Shown in pieces: positions 1 to 6,389 of a stretch of 19,880 nt of DNA (positions are counted from its first letter, which is position 1; every line of letters begins with the position of its first letter). Source of the stretch: CALMNV01 sp035688975. Its GTDB lineage: Bacteria; Actinomycetota; Actinomycetes; Actinomycetales; Dermatophilaceae. The DNA lies in the NCBI RefSeq assembly GCF_035688975.1, contig NZ_DASSMH010000012.1:1-19880 (forward strand), in the 5' to 3' direction. A program made the translations under genes and the position numbers. The notes beneath the pieces were generated by a model that made no database searches, was not told where the DNA came from, and worked only from the letters and a program-made list of their open reading frames with translations.

Positions 1-48
1 CGAGTGGCCAGTTTGGTGCGGGGCTGGCTGTGCGGAAGTGGCCACTCG
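1..48. repeat. Palindrome-ended interspersed repeat, solo copy
   Basis: The window opens with the 10-mer CGAGTGGCCA (1-10), and its exact reverse complement TGGCCACTCG lies at 39-48, giving a 48-bp unit with perfect 10-bp terminal inverted arms. The same arms recur six times at 5684-5888. The inner part shares only pieces with those copies (GTTT after the left arm, GTGCGGAAG-like before the right arm), so this copy is diverged. It lies upstream of pup, where a dop gene would be expected just outside the window. It could fold into a hairpin in RNA or a cruciform in DNA. No open reading frame or transposase accompanies it. Confidence 0.8.
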
Positions 49-113
49 AGGAGGCGGTGGGCGCGACGGGGCGTATGCCGCCGACCTGCCGCCGCGTGTG
101 GGTCCCCAGGGGC

Positions 114-119
114 TAGGGT
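114..119 (+). promoter_or_regulatory. Possible -10 box for pup operon
   Basis: TAGGGT matches the actinobacterial TAnnnT -10 pattern and lies 44 nt before the pup ATG, which would give a leader of roughly 38 nt containing the AGGAGG ribosome site at 153-158. I see no convincing -35 hexamer. The operon may also be read through from an upstream dop gene. Confidence 0.35.
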
Positions 120-163
120 CGGGTCGAGGACACCATGCCCGCAGGAGCACGCAGGAGGTAGTC

Positions 164-367
164 ATGCCCGGTCAGGAGCACGCGAAGCCGCAGCGGCGAG
201 ACGACGAGCCCCCGGAGTCGCCAGAGACCCCGCCGGCGCCAGCCGGCGCGGCGACGAAGGAGGGCCTCACGGACGACATCGACAGCGTCCTCGACGAGAT
301 CGACGGGGTGCTGGAGTCAAACGCGGAGGAGTTCGTCCGGGGCTTCGTCCAGAAGGGCGGACAGTGA
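164..367 (+). CDS. pup: Prokaryotic ubiquitin-like protein Pup
   Basis: This 67-residue protein is the small tag that PafA ligates to lysines of target proteins, marking them for the Mpa/ARC ATPase and the 20S proteasome. It is hydrophilic and free of cysteine. It has a disordered Pro/Glu-rich N-terminal half (residues 1-30), then the conserved helical Mpa-binding segment (about 36-58, with the DDIDSVLDEID core), and ends in GGQ. The terminal Gln means the protein must be deamidated to Glu by Dop before ligation, as in mycobacteria. I chose the ATG at 164 because AGGAGG lies 5 nt upstream. A longer in-frame reading from 38 has no ribosome site and a non-Pup N-terminus. The stop overlaps the GTG start of prcB (GTGA), implying coupled translation. 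Confidence 0.97.
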   Translation: MPGQEHAKPQRRDDEPPESPETPPAPAGAATKEGLTDDIDSVLDEIDGVLESNAEEFVRGFVQKGGQ

Positions 368-1191
368 CCGGCACGGGCGGCTTCCGGCGTCTCGACGATG
401 CCTTCCTCACCACCGGCTCCTCCTCGTTCACGGAGTTCGTCGCGGCCCACCGGCCGCAGCTGCTGCCCACGGGGCGCGCCCTGCCCACCGGCGCCACGCT
501 GGAGGCGCCGCACGGCACGACGATCGTCTCCCTCCTCCACGAGGGCGGGGTCGTCATGGCGGGTGACCGGCGCGCGACGATGGGCAACATCATCGCCAAC
601 CGCGACATGGAGAAGGTGTTCGCCGCCGACGAGTACTCCGCCGTCGGCATCGCGGGGACCGCGGGCATCGCGATCGAGCTCGTCCGGCTCTACCAGGTGG
701 AGCTCGAGCACTACGAGAAGATCGAGGGCGCCATCATGTCGCTCGAGGGCAAGGCCAACCGGCTCGCCTCGATGATCCGCGGCAACCTGCCCCTCGCCAT
801 GCAGGGCCTGACGGTCGTGCCGGTGTATGCCGGCTACGACCTCGACGCCGAGGTGGGGCGGATCTTCTCCTACGACGTCACCGGCGGCTGCTACTCCGAG
901 AACGGGCACCACAGCACCGGCTCGGGCTCGGTGTTCGCCCGAGGGGCGCTGAAGAAGCTGTGGCGACCCGGGCTGCCCGAGGACAAGGCCGTCTCCGTGG
1001 CCATCGAGGCGCTCTACGACGCGGCCGACGACGACTCGGCCACGGGCGGACCCGACGTCGGCCGCCAGATCTGGCCCACCGTCGCCGTCGTGGACCGTCA
1101 GGGCGTCCACTTCATCCCCGACGCTCAGCTGAGCGAAGTGGTCGACGCCGTCGTCGCAGCCCGTCGCGACAACCCGGGAGGCGCGCGATGA
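364..1191 (+). CDS. prcB: Proteasome subunit beta
   Basis: This is the catalytic subunit of the bacterial 20S proteasome, 275 residues. A propeptide of 51 residues ends in His-Gly and is followed by the mature N-terminus TTIVSLL, so Thr52 is the nucleophile released by self-cleavage. In mature numbering Asp17 (in GDRR) and Lys33 (in MEKV) are present, the usual catalytic partners of Thr1. The C-terminal half has the GSGS and GGPD stretches seen in the family. The GTG start at 364 overlaps the pup stop. The gene ends in ATGA, shared with the prcA start, so pup, prcB and prcA look like one translationally coupled operon. The length is ordinary for the family. Confidence 0.97.
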   Translation: MTGTGGFRRLDDAFLTTGSSSFTEFVAAHRPQLLPTGRALPTGATLEAPHGTTIVSLLHEGGVVMAGDRRATMGNIIANRDMEKVFAADEYSAVGIAGTAGIAIELVRLYQVELEHYEKIEGAIMSLEGKANRLASMIRGNLPLAMQGLTVVPVYAGYDLDAEVGRIFSYDVTGGCYSENGHHSTGSGSVFARGALKKLWRPGLPEDKAVSVAIEALYDAADDDSATGGPDVGRQIWPTVAVVDRQGVHFIPDAQLSEVVDAVVAARRDNPGGAR

Positions 1192-2015
1192 GCATGCCGT
1201 TCTACGTGCCGCCGGAGCAGGTCATGAAGGACCGGGCGGACTTCGCGCGCAAGGGGATCGCCCGCGGCCGCTCGGTCGCCGTCCTCGCCTACGACAAGGG
1301 TGTCGCCTTCGTCGCCGAGAACCCCTCCAAGGCGCTGCACAAGGTCTCCGAGATCTATGACCGGATCGCCTTCGCCGCCGTGGGTCGCTACAACGAGTTC
1401 GAGAGCCTGCGGGTGGCCGGCATCCGGTATGCCGACCTGCGCGGTTACTCCTACGACCGCACCGACGTGACCGCTCGGGCCCTGGCCAACACCTACGCCC
1501 AGACGCTCGGGGCCGTCTTCACCCAGGAGTCCAAGCCGTTCGAGATCGAGATCGTCGTCGCCGAGGTCGGGCACCGGCCCGAGGAGGACCAGATCTTCCG
1601 GCTCACCTACGACGGGTCGGTGGCCGACGAGCGCGGTTTCGTCGTCATGGGCGGCGCGAGCGAGCAGGTGGAGGCCCGGCTCAAGGAGGCCTGGCGGCCC
1701 GGGTTGTCGCTCGGCGAGACGCTGCGCATCGCCGTCGGCGTCCTCGGCGCCCCGGCCGACGGGGGAGAGCCCCGGGTCCTCGGCGCCGACCAGCTCGAGG
1801 TGGCGGTGCTTGACCGCGAGCGCCCCCGGCGCGCCTTCCGCCGGGTCGTGCGTCCGCTCCTCGACCGCCTCCTCGCCACCGAGGACCCCGTCACGCACGC
1901 CCCGGCCGCCGACGAGTCCCACCCCGGGCACCCCGACGTGCTCAGTGGCGAGGACGAGGGTGCCCCCCTCCGGCCACGGGAGGGTCACGACCCGGGGCTC
2001 GCCGGCCCGGTCTGA
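1188..2015 (+). CDS. prcA: Proteasome subunit alpha
   Basis: This is the non-catalytic ring-forming subunit of the 20S proteasome, which gates substrate entry and docks the ATPase ring; 275 residues. The N-terminus MSMPFYVPPEQVMKDRADFARKG is typical, as are ENPSKALHKVSEIYDRI (44-60), YNEFESLR (68-75) and the RPRRAFRR stretch (212-219). The ATG at 1188 overlaps the prcB stop, with GGGAGG at 1176-1181. From about residue 233 a Pro/Asp/Glu/His-rich tail of about 43 residues extends beyond the compact fold. From memory, the mycobacterial protein is nearer 248 residues, so the tail here is longer and is probably disordered. The gene converges on the minus-strand SDR gene 50 bp downstream. Confidence 0.96.
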   Translation: MSMPFYVPPEQVMKDRADFARKGIARGRSVAVLAYDKGVAFVAENPSKALHKVSEIYDRIAFAAVGRYNEFESLRVAGIRYADLRGYSYDRTDVTARALANTYAQTLGAVFTQESKPFEIEIVVAEVGHRPEEDQIFRLTYDGSVADERGFVVMGGASEQVEARLKEAWRPGLSLGETLRIAVGVLGAPADGGEPRVLGADQLEVAVLDRERPRRAFRRVVRPLLDRLLATEDPVTHAPAADESHPGHPDVLSGEDEGAPLRPREGHDPGLAGPV

Positions 2016-2044
2016 GGGTCGCCCCGCCGCCGCCCGAGTGCACC

Positions 2045-2059
2045 CCCGCCGCCGGCGGG
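2045..2059. terminator. Hairpin between convergent prcA and SDR gene
   Basis: CCCGCC-gcc-GGCGGG forms a perfect 6-bp GC stem in the 50-bp gap between two convergent genes. It has no U-tract, which is common for actinobacterial terminators. It could serve both strands. The call rests on position and symmetry only. Confidence 0.4.
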
Positions 2060-2065
2060 TCGACG

Positions 2066-3082
2066 TCACGACCGCCGCCCCGCCAGCGACGCGAGGATGC
2101 CGAGCTCGTCCGCACGGTCCAGCCCCGCGCCTGCCCGCGGCCGGCTGAGGCCCTGCTCGCGCTCCCAGGCCAGTGCGTCCCGGACGGTGTCCGGCACCGG
2201 CCGCGCGGTGAGCCCCGCCGAGGCCGCCGCGCCGCGACGAGCGAGGAACCCCTGCCACTGCGGGTCGACGAGCCACAGTGGCAGCGAGCGGGGACCCATG
2301 AACTCCTGCACCCCCGCAGCGTGCAGCGCCTCGTCCGCTGCCGCGACGAGGGACCCCGCGAAGCCCGTCGCGGCCGCGCAGGCGTCGAGCAGGTCCTGGA
2401 AGGTTCGCACCGGACCCACGGCGTCGAAGGCGCCGGCGGCGCCTGCCAGCCCCGCCTGCACCAGCCACCGCGCAAGATCGGCGACGTCGATCCACTGGAC
2501 CGGCTGGTCCGCCCGCGCCGGCACGAGGACCGGCTCCCCGTCCTCGGCTCCGAGCGCGAACCGGCCCGGCCAGTAACCGAACCGGTCGCTGCGGTCGCCG
2601 TAACCCACGATCAGCCCGGCGCGCGCGACGAGCGCATCACCGCCACGAGCCTCGAGCACGGCCTGCTCGCAGGCGACCTTGCCGGAGCCGTACTCCTCGG
2701 GTGTCGCCGCGTCCGACGCCACCGACGACAGGGCCGGGAGCAGCTCGGCGCTCTCGTCGGCCCCGACCTGGTCGTGGTGCGCGTAGACCGAGCCGGAGCT
2801 GACGAAGGCCCAGTGCCGGGCGTGGTCGCCGAGCGCCCGGACCGCGCCCCGGGCATGTCCCGGTTGACGGGCGACGTCGACGACGAGGTCCCACCCTCCC
2901 GAGGTCGGGACGGCGGCATACGCCATGGGGTCGTCCCGGTCGGCGGGGACCAGGCGCGCACCCGAGGGCACCGGCGCGGTGCCGCGGGCCAGGCAGGTCA
3001 CGTCGTGCCCGGCGGCCAGCGCGGTGGCCGCCACCGCGCCACCGAGCCACGCCGTGCCACCGAGGACGAGGACGCGCGCCAT
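2066..3082 (-). CDS. NAD(P)-binding SDR-family reductase/epimerase
   Basis: This 338-residue protein has a Rossmann-fold N-terminus, MARVLVLGGTAWLGG (glycine-rich loop at 8-14). FVSSGSVY at 93-100 supplies the active-site Ser, and Y131-x3-K135 (YGSGK) is the catalytic pair of extended short-chain dehydrogenases. It is therefore a soluble NAD(P)-dependent epimerase, dehydratase or reductase of unknown substrate. I chose the ATG at 3082 because the loop begins directly after it. The reading frame remains open to 3139, but that stretch lacks homology-like sequence. The gene is inserted in opposite orientation between prcA and pafA and starts 79 bp from the divergent pafA start. It is probably a lineage-specific insertion with no direct role in pupylation. 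Confidence 0.85.
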   Translation of the reverse strand: MARVLVLGGTAWLGGAVAATALAAGHDVTCLARGTAPVPSGARLVPADRDDPMAYAAVPTSGGWDLVVDVARQPGHARGAVRALGDHARHWAFVSSGSVYAHHDQVGADESAELLPALSSVASDAATPEEYGSGKVACEQAVLEARGGDALVARAGLIVGYGDRSDRFGYWPGRFALGAEDGEPVLVPARADQPVQWIDVADLARWLVQAGLAGAAGAFDAVGPVRTFQDLLDACAAATGFAGSLVAAADEALHAAGVQEFMGPRSLPLWLVDPQWQGFLARRGAAASAGLTARPVPDTVRDALAWEREQGLSRPRAGAGLDRADELGILASLAGRRS

Positions 3083-3149
3083 GACGCCCAGCACAACACG
3101 CGAAGGGTGTCGGGTCCACGGCGTTCGCCCGCAGCGCAAGGTCGCCTCC

Positions 3150-3155
3150 TAGAGT
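3150..3155 (+). promoter_or_regulatory. -10 box, leaderless start of pafA
   Basis: TAGAGT is followed by exactly 6 nt and then the pafA ATG at 3162. With a TSS 6-7 nt after the -10, transcription would begin at the A of the start codon. There is no purine-rich ribosome site that would explain initiation otherwise. Confidence 0.6.
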
Positions 3156-3161
3156 GGGTTC

Positions 3162-4553
3162 ATGAAGCGGCGGATCTTCGGGATCGAGAACGAGTACGGC
3201 GTCACGTGCACGACACGCGGCCAGCGCCGGCTCACCCCCGACGAGGTCGCCCGCTACCTGTTCCGCCGAGTCGTCGCCTGGGGGCGGTCGAGCAACGTCT
3301 TCCTCGGCAACGGCGCGCGCCTCTACCTCGACGTCGGCTCCCACCCGGAGTACGCGACGGCCGAGTGCGACTCCGTGCGCGAGCTCGTCATCCAGGACAA
3401 GGCGGGGGAGCGGCTGCTGGAGGGCCTTGTCGAGGATGCGTCGGCCCGGCTGCGGCACGACGGGGTCGAGGGCGACATCTTCGTCTTCAAGAACAACACC
3501 GACTCCGCGGGCAACTCCTACGGGTGCCACGAGAACTACTGCTACGGGCGCACCGGGGACTTCCAGCGGGTCTCGGACATGTTCATCCCCTTCCTCATCA
3601 GCCGCCAGATCACGTGCGGAGCGGGCAAGGTCATCGCCACCGCGCACGGGGCCACGTATGCCGTGAGCCAGCGGGCCGACCACATCTGGGAGGGCGTGTC
3701 GTCGGCGACGACCCGGTCGCGGCCCATCATCAACACCCGCGACGAGCCGCACGCCGACGCCGAGAGGTACCGGCGGCTGCACGTCATCGTCGGCGACTCC
3801 AACATGTCCGAGACCACCAACCTGCTCAAGGTCGGCTCGGCCCATCTCGTGCTGCGGATGATCGAGGCCGACGTCGTCATGCGCGACCTGACGATGGAGA
3901 ACCCCATCCGGGCCATCCGGACGATGAGCCACGACCTCACCGGGCGGGCCACCGTGCGGCTGGCCAACGGGCGTGAGCTGTCCGCGGTCGACATGCAGCG
4001 TGAATACTTCGAGAAGGCAAGCGAGTTCGTCGACCGCGAGGGCGACAGCGACCCCGAGACGAAGCGTGTGCTCGAGCTCTGGGGCCGGACCTTGGACTCC
4101 GTGGCCTCCGGGAACCTCGGCGCCATCGACACCGAGATCGACTGGGTCATCAAGCACCGGCTCATCGAGCGCTACCGCGCCAAGCACGGTCTGGCGCTGG
4201 CCGACCCCCGCATCCTGCAGCTCGACCTCGCCTACCACGACATCAACCGCCGGCGCGGACTGTTCTACCTCCTGCAGCACCACGGCCGGGCGGCGCGGGT
4301 CGCTGCGGACATCGAGGTGTTCCAGGCCAAGGTGAGGCCCCCGCAGACGACGCGGGCCAAGCTGCGCGGCGACTTCATCCGTGCCGCGCAGGCGGCCGGC
4401 CGGGACTTCACCGTCGACTGGGTGCACCTCAAGCTCAACGACCAGGCGCAGCGGACCGTGCTGTGCAAGGACCCCTTCAAGGCGGTCGACGAGAGGGTCG
4501 AGCGGCTTCTCGAGTCGATGGAGCGCACCCCGGGGCTGCACCGGCCGCTCTGA
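3162..4553 (+). CDS. pafA: Pup--protein ligase PafA
   Basis: This ligase uses ATP to form an isopeptide bond between the C-terminal Glu of deamidated Pup and a lysine of the target protein; 463 residues. It begins MKRRIFGIENEYGVTC, where the Glu residues of GIENEYG belong to the glutamine-synthetase-like metal/ATP site. The RLYLDVGSHPEYATAECD region (about 51-68) carries the conserved Asp thought to act in catalysis. Further family hallmarks are KNNTDSAGNSYGCHENY, EGVSSATTRSRPIINTRDEPHADAE and a C-terminal DFTVDWVHLKLNDQAQRTVLCKDPF. Dop is the close paralogue, but the sequence resembles mycobacterial PafA almost throughout. The gene normally follows prcA directly; here the SDR gene intervenes, and pafA has its own leaderless promoter. 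Confidence 0.97.
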   Translation: MKRRIFGIENEYGVTCTTRGQRRLTPDEVARYLFRRVVAWGRSSNVFLGNGARLYLDVGSHPEYATAECDSVRELVIQDKAGERLLEGLVEDASARLRHDGVEGDIFVFKNNTDSAGNSYGCHENYCYGRTGDFQRVSDMFIPFLISRQITCGAGKVIATAHGATYAVSQRADHIWEGVSSATTRSRPIINTRDEPHADAERYRRLHVIVGDSNMSETTNLLKVGSAHLVLRMIEADVVMRDLTMENPIRAIRTMSHDLTGRATVRLANGRELSAVDMQREYFEKASEFVDREGDSDPETKRVLELWGRTLDSVASGNLGAIDTEIDWVIKHRLIERYRAKHGLALADPRILQLDLAYHDINRRRGLFYLLQHHGRAARVAADIEVFQAKVRPPQTTRAKLRGDFIRAAQAAGRDFTVDWVHLKLNDQAQRTVLCKDPFKAVDERVERLLESMERTPGLHRPL

Positions 4554-4615
4554 GGCGGCATACCGGCCCCTGGCCTTGGCGGGTGGGCTCGACAGGGCCG
4601 CACATCTTCGTTGGT

Positions 4616-4621
4616 TACAGT
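4616..4621 (+). promoter_or_regulatory. Possible -10 box for FKBP lipoprotein gene
   Basis: TACAGT fits TAnnnT and lies 45 nt before the GTG start at 4661, leaving a leader of about 33 nt with GAAGG at 4648-4652. The best -35-like hexamer, TCGACA at 4589-4594, is 21 nt away, which is too far to be persuasive. Confidence 0.4.
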
Positions 4622-4660
4622 GGCCGGGCTCTGCTCCTCACCCTGTCGAAGGTTGTCTTC

Positions 4661-5659
4661 GTGCGCCGTAACCGTCCTGTCCTTGCCGCCGTGGCGGCCA
4701 CCCTCAGCCTCACGGTGCTCGCCGGCTGCGGCTCGACCGCGAACGAGAGCGGCGCCGGTGCCACCACCGGCGCCACGGCCGCCGTGCCCGGCGCCGGCCT
4801 CGACGTCGTCTCGGCCACCGGCCCGGTCGACCTGAAGACGGCACCCAAGGTCACGTTCGCCAAGACCCCCGTCTCGACCGCCGAGGTGGCCCGCAGGGTG
4901 CTCGCCCCGGGCGCCGGCCAGGCGGCGACGAAGCAGGACACGGTCCGGGTGCGGGTCCAGATCTTCAACGGCACGACCGGCAAGCTCCTCGACGACGGCT
5001 TCGCCCAGGGCAGGTCGGTGGACGGCTTCCGGCTCGGCCGCCCGGACCTCATCAAGGGCCTGACCGAGGGCCTCCTCGGCGCCCAGAAGGGCGCCCGCGT
5101 GGCGTTCACCATCCCGCCGGCCGCGGGCTTCGGGCCGCAGGGCAACGCCCAGCTCGGCATCAAGGGGACGGACACCATGGTGGTCGTGGCCGACGTCGCC
5201 GACGTGCACACGCCGCTGACCCAGGTCGACGGCGCCCAGGCGGCCACGCCGGCGGGCCTCCCCGCCGTCGAGTTCAAGGCGGGCCCCACCAAGGAGCCCA
5301 CCGTGACCGTGCCCAAGTCGGCGGCCCCGACGGAGACGAAGCAGGCGACGCTCATCGAGGGCAAGGGCGCCGCGGTCCAGAAGGGGCAGACCATCACGGC
5401 GCAGTATCACGGCCTGATCTGGCGCGACGGCAGCGTCTTCGACTCGTCGTGGAAGCGTGGAGCGGCCGCGGACTTTCCCGTCGGCTCGGGGCAGGTCATC
5501 CCCGGCTGGGACAAGACGCTCGTCGGCAAGAAGGTCGGCAGCCGCGTGCTGCTCGTCATTCCGCCCAAGGACGGCTACGGCTCGAGCGGCAACGCGCAGG
5601 CGAAGATCACCGGCACCGACACGCTCGTCTTCGTCGTCGACATCCTCGACGCCTACTGA
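4661..5659 (+). CDS. Secreted lipoprotein with two FKBP domains
   Basis: This is probably a membrane-anchored peptidyl-prolyl cis-trans isomerase that assists folding of exported proteins; 332 residues. The signal peptide RRNRP...LTVLAGC has a lipobox with Cys23 as the lipidated residue. A Gly/Ala/Thr linker follows. Domain 1 (about 88-187) keeps the FKBP outline, including GxRVxFTIPP, but has Leu-Ile-Lys-Gly-Leu where active FKBPs have VIPGW, so it is probably inactive. Domain 2 (about 236-332) is canonical: Tyr249, FDSSW at 260-264, VIPGW at 279-283, Tyr306 and FVVDILD. I chose GTG 4661 because it places a basic n-region before the signal helix and has GAAGG 8 nt upstream. The gene follows pafA by 107 bp, a common arrangement in actinobacterial proteasome loci. 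Confidence 0.92.
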   Translation: MRRNRPVLAAVAATLSLTVLAGCGSTANESGAGATTGATAAVPGAGLDVVSATGPVDLKTAPKVTFAKTPVSTAEVARRVLAPGAGQAATKQDTVRVRVQIFNGTTGKLLDDGFAQGRSVDGFRLGRPDLIKGLTEGLLGAQKGARVAFTIPPAAGFGPQGNAQLGIKGTDTMVVVADVADVHTPLTQVDGAQAATPAGLPAVEFKAGPTKEPTVTVPKSAAPTETKQATLIEGKGAAVQKGQTITAQYHGLIWRDGSVFDSSWKRGAAADFPVGSGQVIPGWDKTLVGKKVGSRVLLVIPPKDGYGSSGNAQAKITGTDTLVFVVDILDAY

Positions 5660-5683
5660 CCCCGCGCGCCCGCACCCTCCGGT

Positions 5684-5888
5684 CGAGTGGCCACTTTCGT
5701 GCACCCCTCCTTCGTCGAGTGGCCAGTTTTGTGCAGCGAGTGTGAACGGAAGTGGCCACTCGACGAGGGGTGAGGCGCAGGTCGTCCCGGATCGCTGACC
5801 CCTCCCCGGTCGAGTGGCCAGTTTCGTGCAGCGAGTGTGAACGGAAGTGGCCACTCGACGAGGGGGCGTGAACGAAAGTGGCCACTCG
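5684..5888. repeat. Mirror-symmetric array of palindromic repeats
   Basis: The 314-bp gap between the two FKBP genes is mostly this array. Left arms CGAGTGGCCA lie at 5684, 5716 and 5811. Right arms TGGCCACTCG start at 5753, 5848 and 5879. Two complete 47-bp units (5716-5762 and 5811-5857) are near-identical direct repeats 95 bp apart, sharing the inner text GTGCAGCGAGTGTGAACGG. Half-units flank them on both sides. The arm order (left, left, right, left, right, right) is symmetric about 5786. The sequence after each complete unit (GAGGGG..., GGATCGCTGAC) is also duplicated, up to about 5930. The rest of the gap (5889-5973) holds the FKBP leader with a ribosome site. Confidence 0.9.
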
Positions 5889-5930
5889 ACGAGGGGGGTG
5901 GGGCGCAGGCCGCGCCGGATCGCTGACAGA
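5765..5930 (+). repeat. Direct duplication flanking the palindromic units
   Basis: The segment after the first full unit (GAGGGGTGAGGCGCAGG then GGATCGCTGAC, about 5765-5799) reappears after the last half-unit (GAGGGGGGTGGGGCGCAGG then GGATCGCTGAC, about 5891-5928). The array therefore grew by duplicating a segment larger than the palindrome itself, probably by unequal recombination or replication slippage at the hairpins. Confidence 0.75.
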
Positions 5931-5973
5931 CTTCGGTGCTGACCGGCATACCACTGCAGCGAAGGACGCTCCC

Positions 5974-6360
5974 ATGGCACTCGACTCCGACCGCTCCAAG
6001 CCCGAGATCGACTTCCCCGAGGGCGTCGCGCCGGAGGACCTCGTCATCGAGGACCTCATCGTCGGCGACGGCCGCGAGGCCAAGGCCGGCGACACCGTCC
6101 GCGCCCACTACGTCGGCGTCGCGCACTCGACCGGCGAGGAGTTCGACTCGTCGTGGAACCGCGGCACGCCGCTGGAGTTCCGGCTCGGCGTCGGCATGGT
6201 CATCAGCGGCTGGGACAAGGGCATCCAGGGCATGAAGGTCGGCGGGCGGCGCAAGCTGACCATCCCGGCACACCTTGCCTACGGCGACCGCGGGGCCGGC
6301 AGCGCGATCGCCCCCGGAGAGGCGCTCATCTTCGTCGTCGACCTCGACGACGTGCGCTGA
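5974..6360 (+). CDS. FKBP-type peptidyl-prolyl isomerase, cytoplasmic
   Basis: This single-domain FKBP of 128 residues catalyses cis-trans isomerisation of Xaa-Pro bonds. It has no signal peptide or membrane segment, so it is cytoplasmic. A short leader (1-20) precedes the domain. Active-site residues are all present: Tyr46 (AHYVG), Phe57-Asp58 (EEFDSSW), Val76-Ile77 and Trp80 (VISGWDKG), Tyr103 (LAYGDR) and Phe120. The ATG at 5974 has GAAGGA 7 nt upstream (5961-5966). The repeat array separates the gene from its lipoprotein relative, and their domains are clearly paralogous. It converges on the DUF3866 gene with a 29-bp gap in which I see no obvious terminator. Confidence 0.95.
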   Translation: MALDSDRSKPEIDFPEGVAPEDLVIEDLIVGDGREAKAGDTVRAHYVGVAHSTGEEFDSSWNRGTPLEFRLGVGMVISGWDKGIQGMKVGGRRKLTIPAHLAYGDRGAGSAIAPGEALIFVVDLDDVR

Positions 6361-6389
6361 CCCTCGAAGCGGCGTGAGGCGCGCGGGCC

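Noticed and set aside
1942..2475. Minus-strand continuation reading PWPEGGTLVLATEH over the prcA tail
   Set aside because: The short protein-like stretch has no start or ribosome site of its own and is antisense to the prcA tail, whose codons keep high GC in third positions.
2637..4541. Long open frame (634 codons) on the minus strand across pafA
   Set aside because: It is antisense to pafA, has composition typical of GC-rich shadow frames and no recognisable domain. The plus-strand PafA matches its family from end to end.
5684..5888. CRISPR array
   Set aside because: The units are inverted and symmetric rather than regularly spaced direct repeats, the spacers are themselves repeated, and there are no cas genes.
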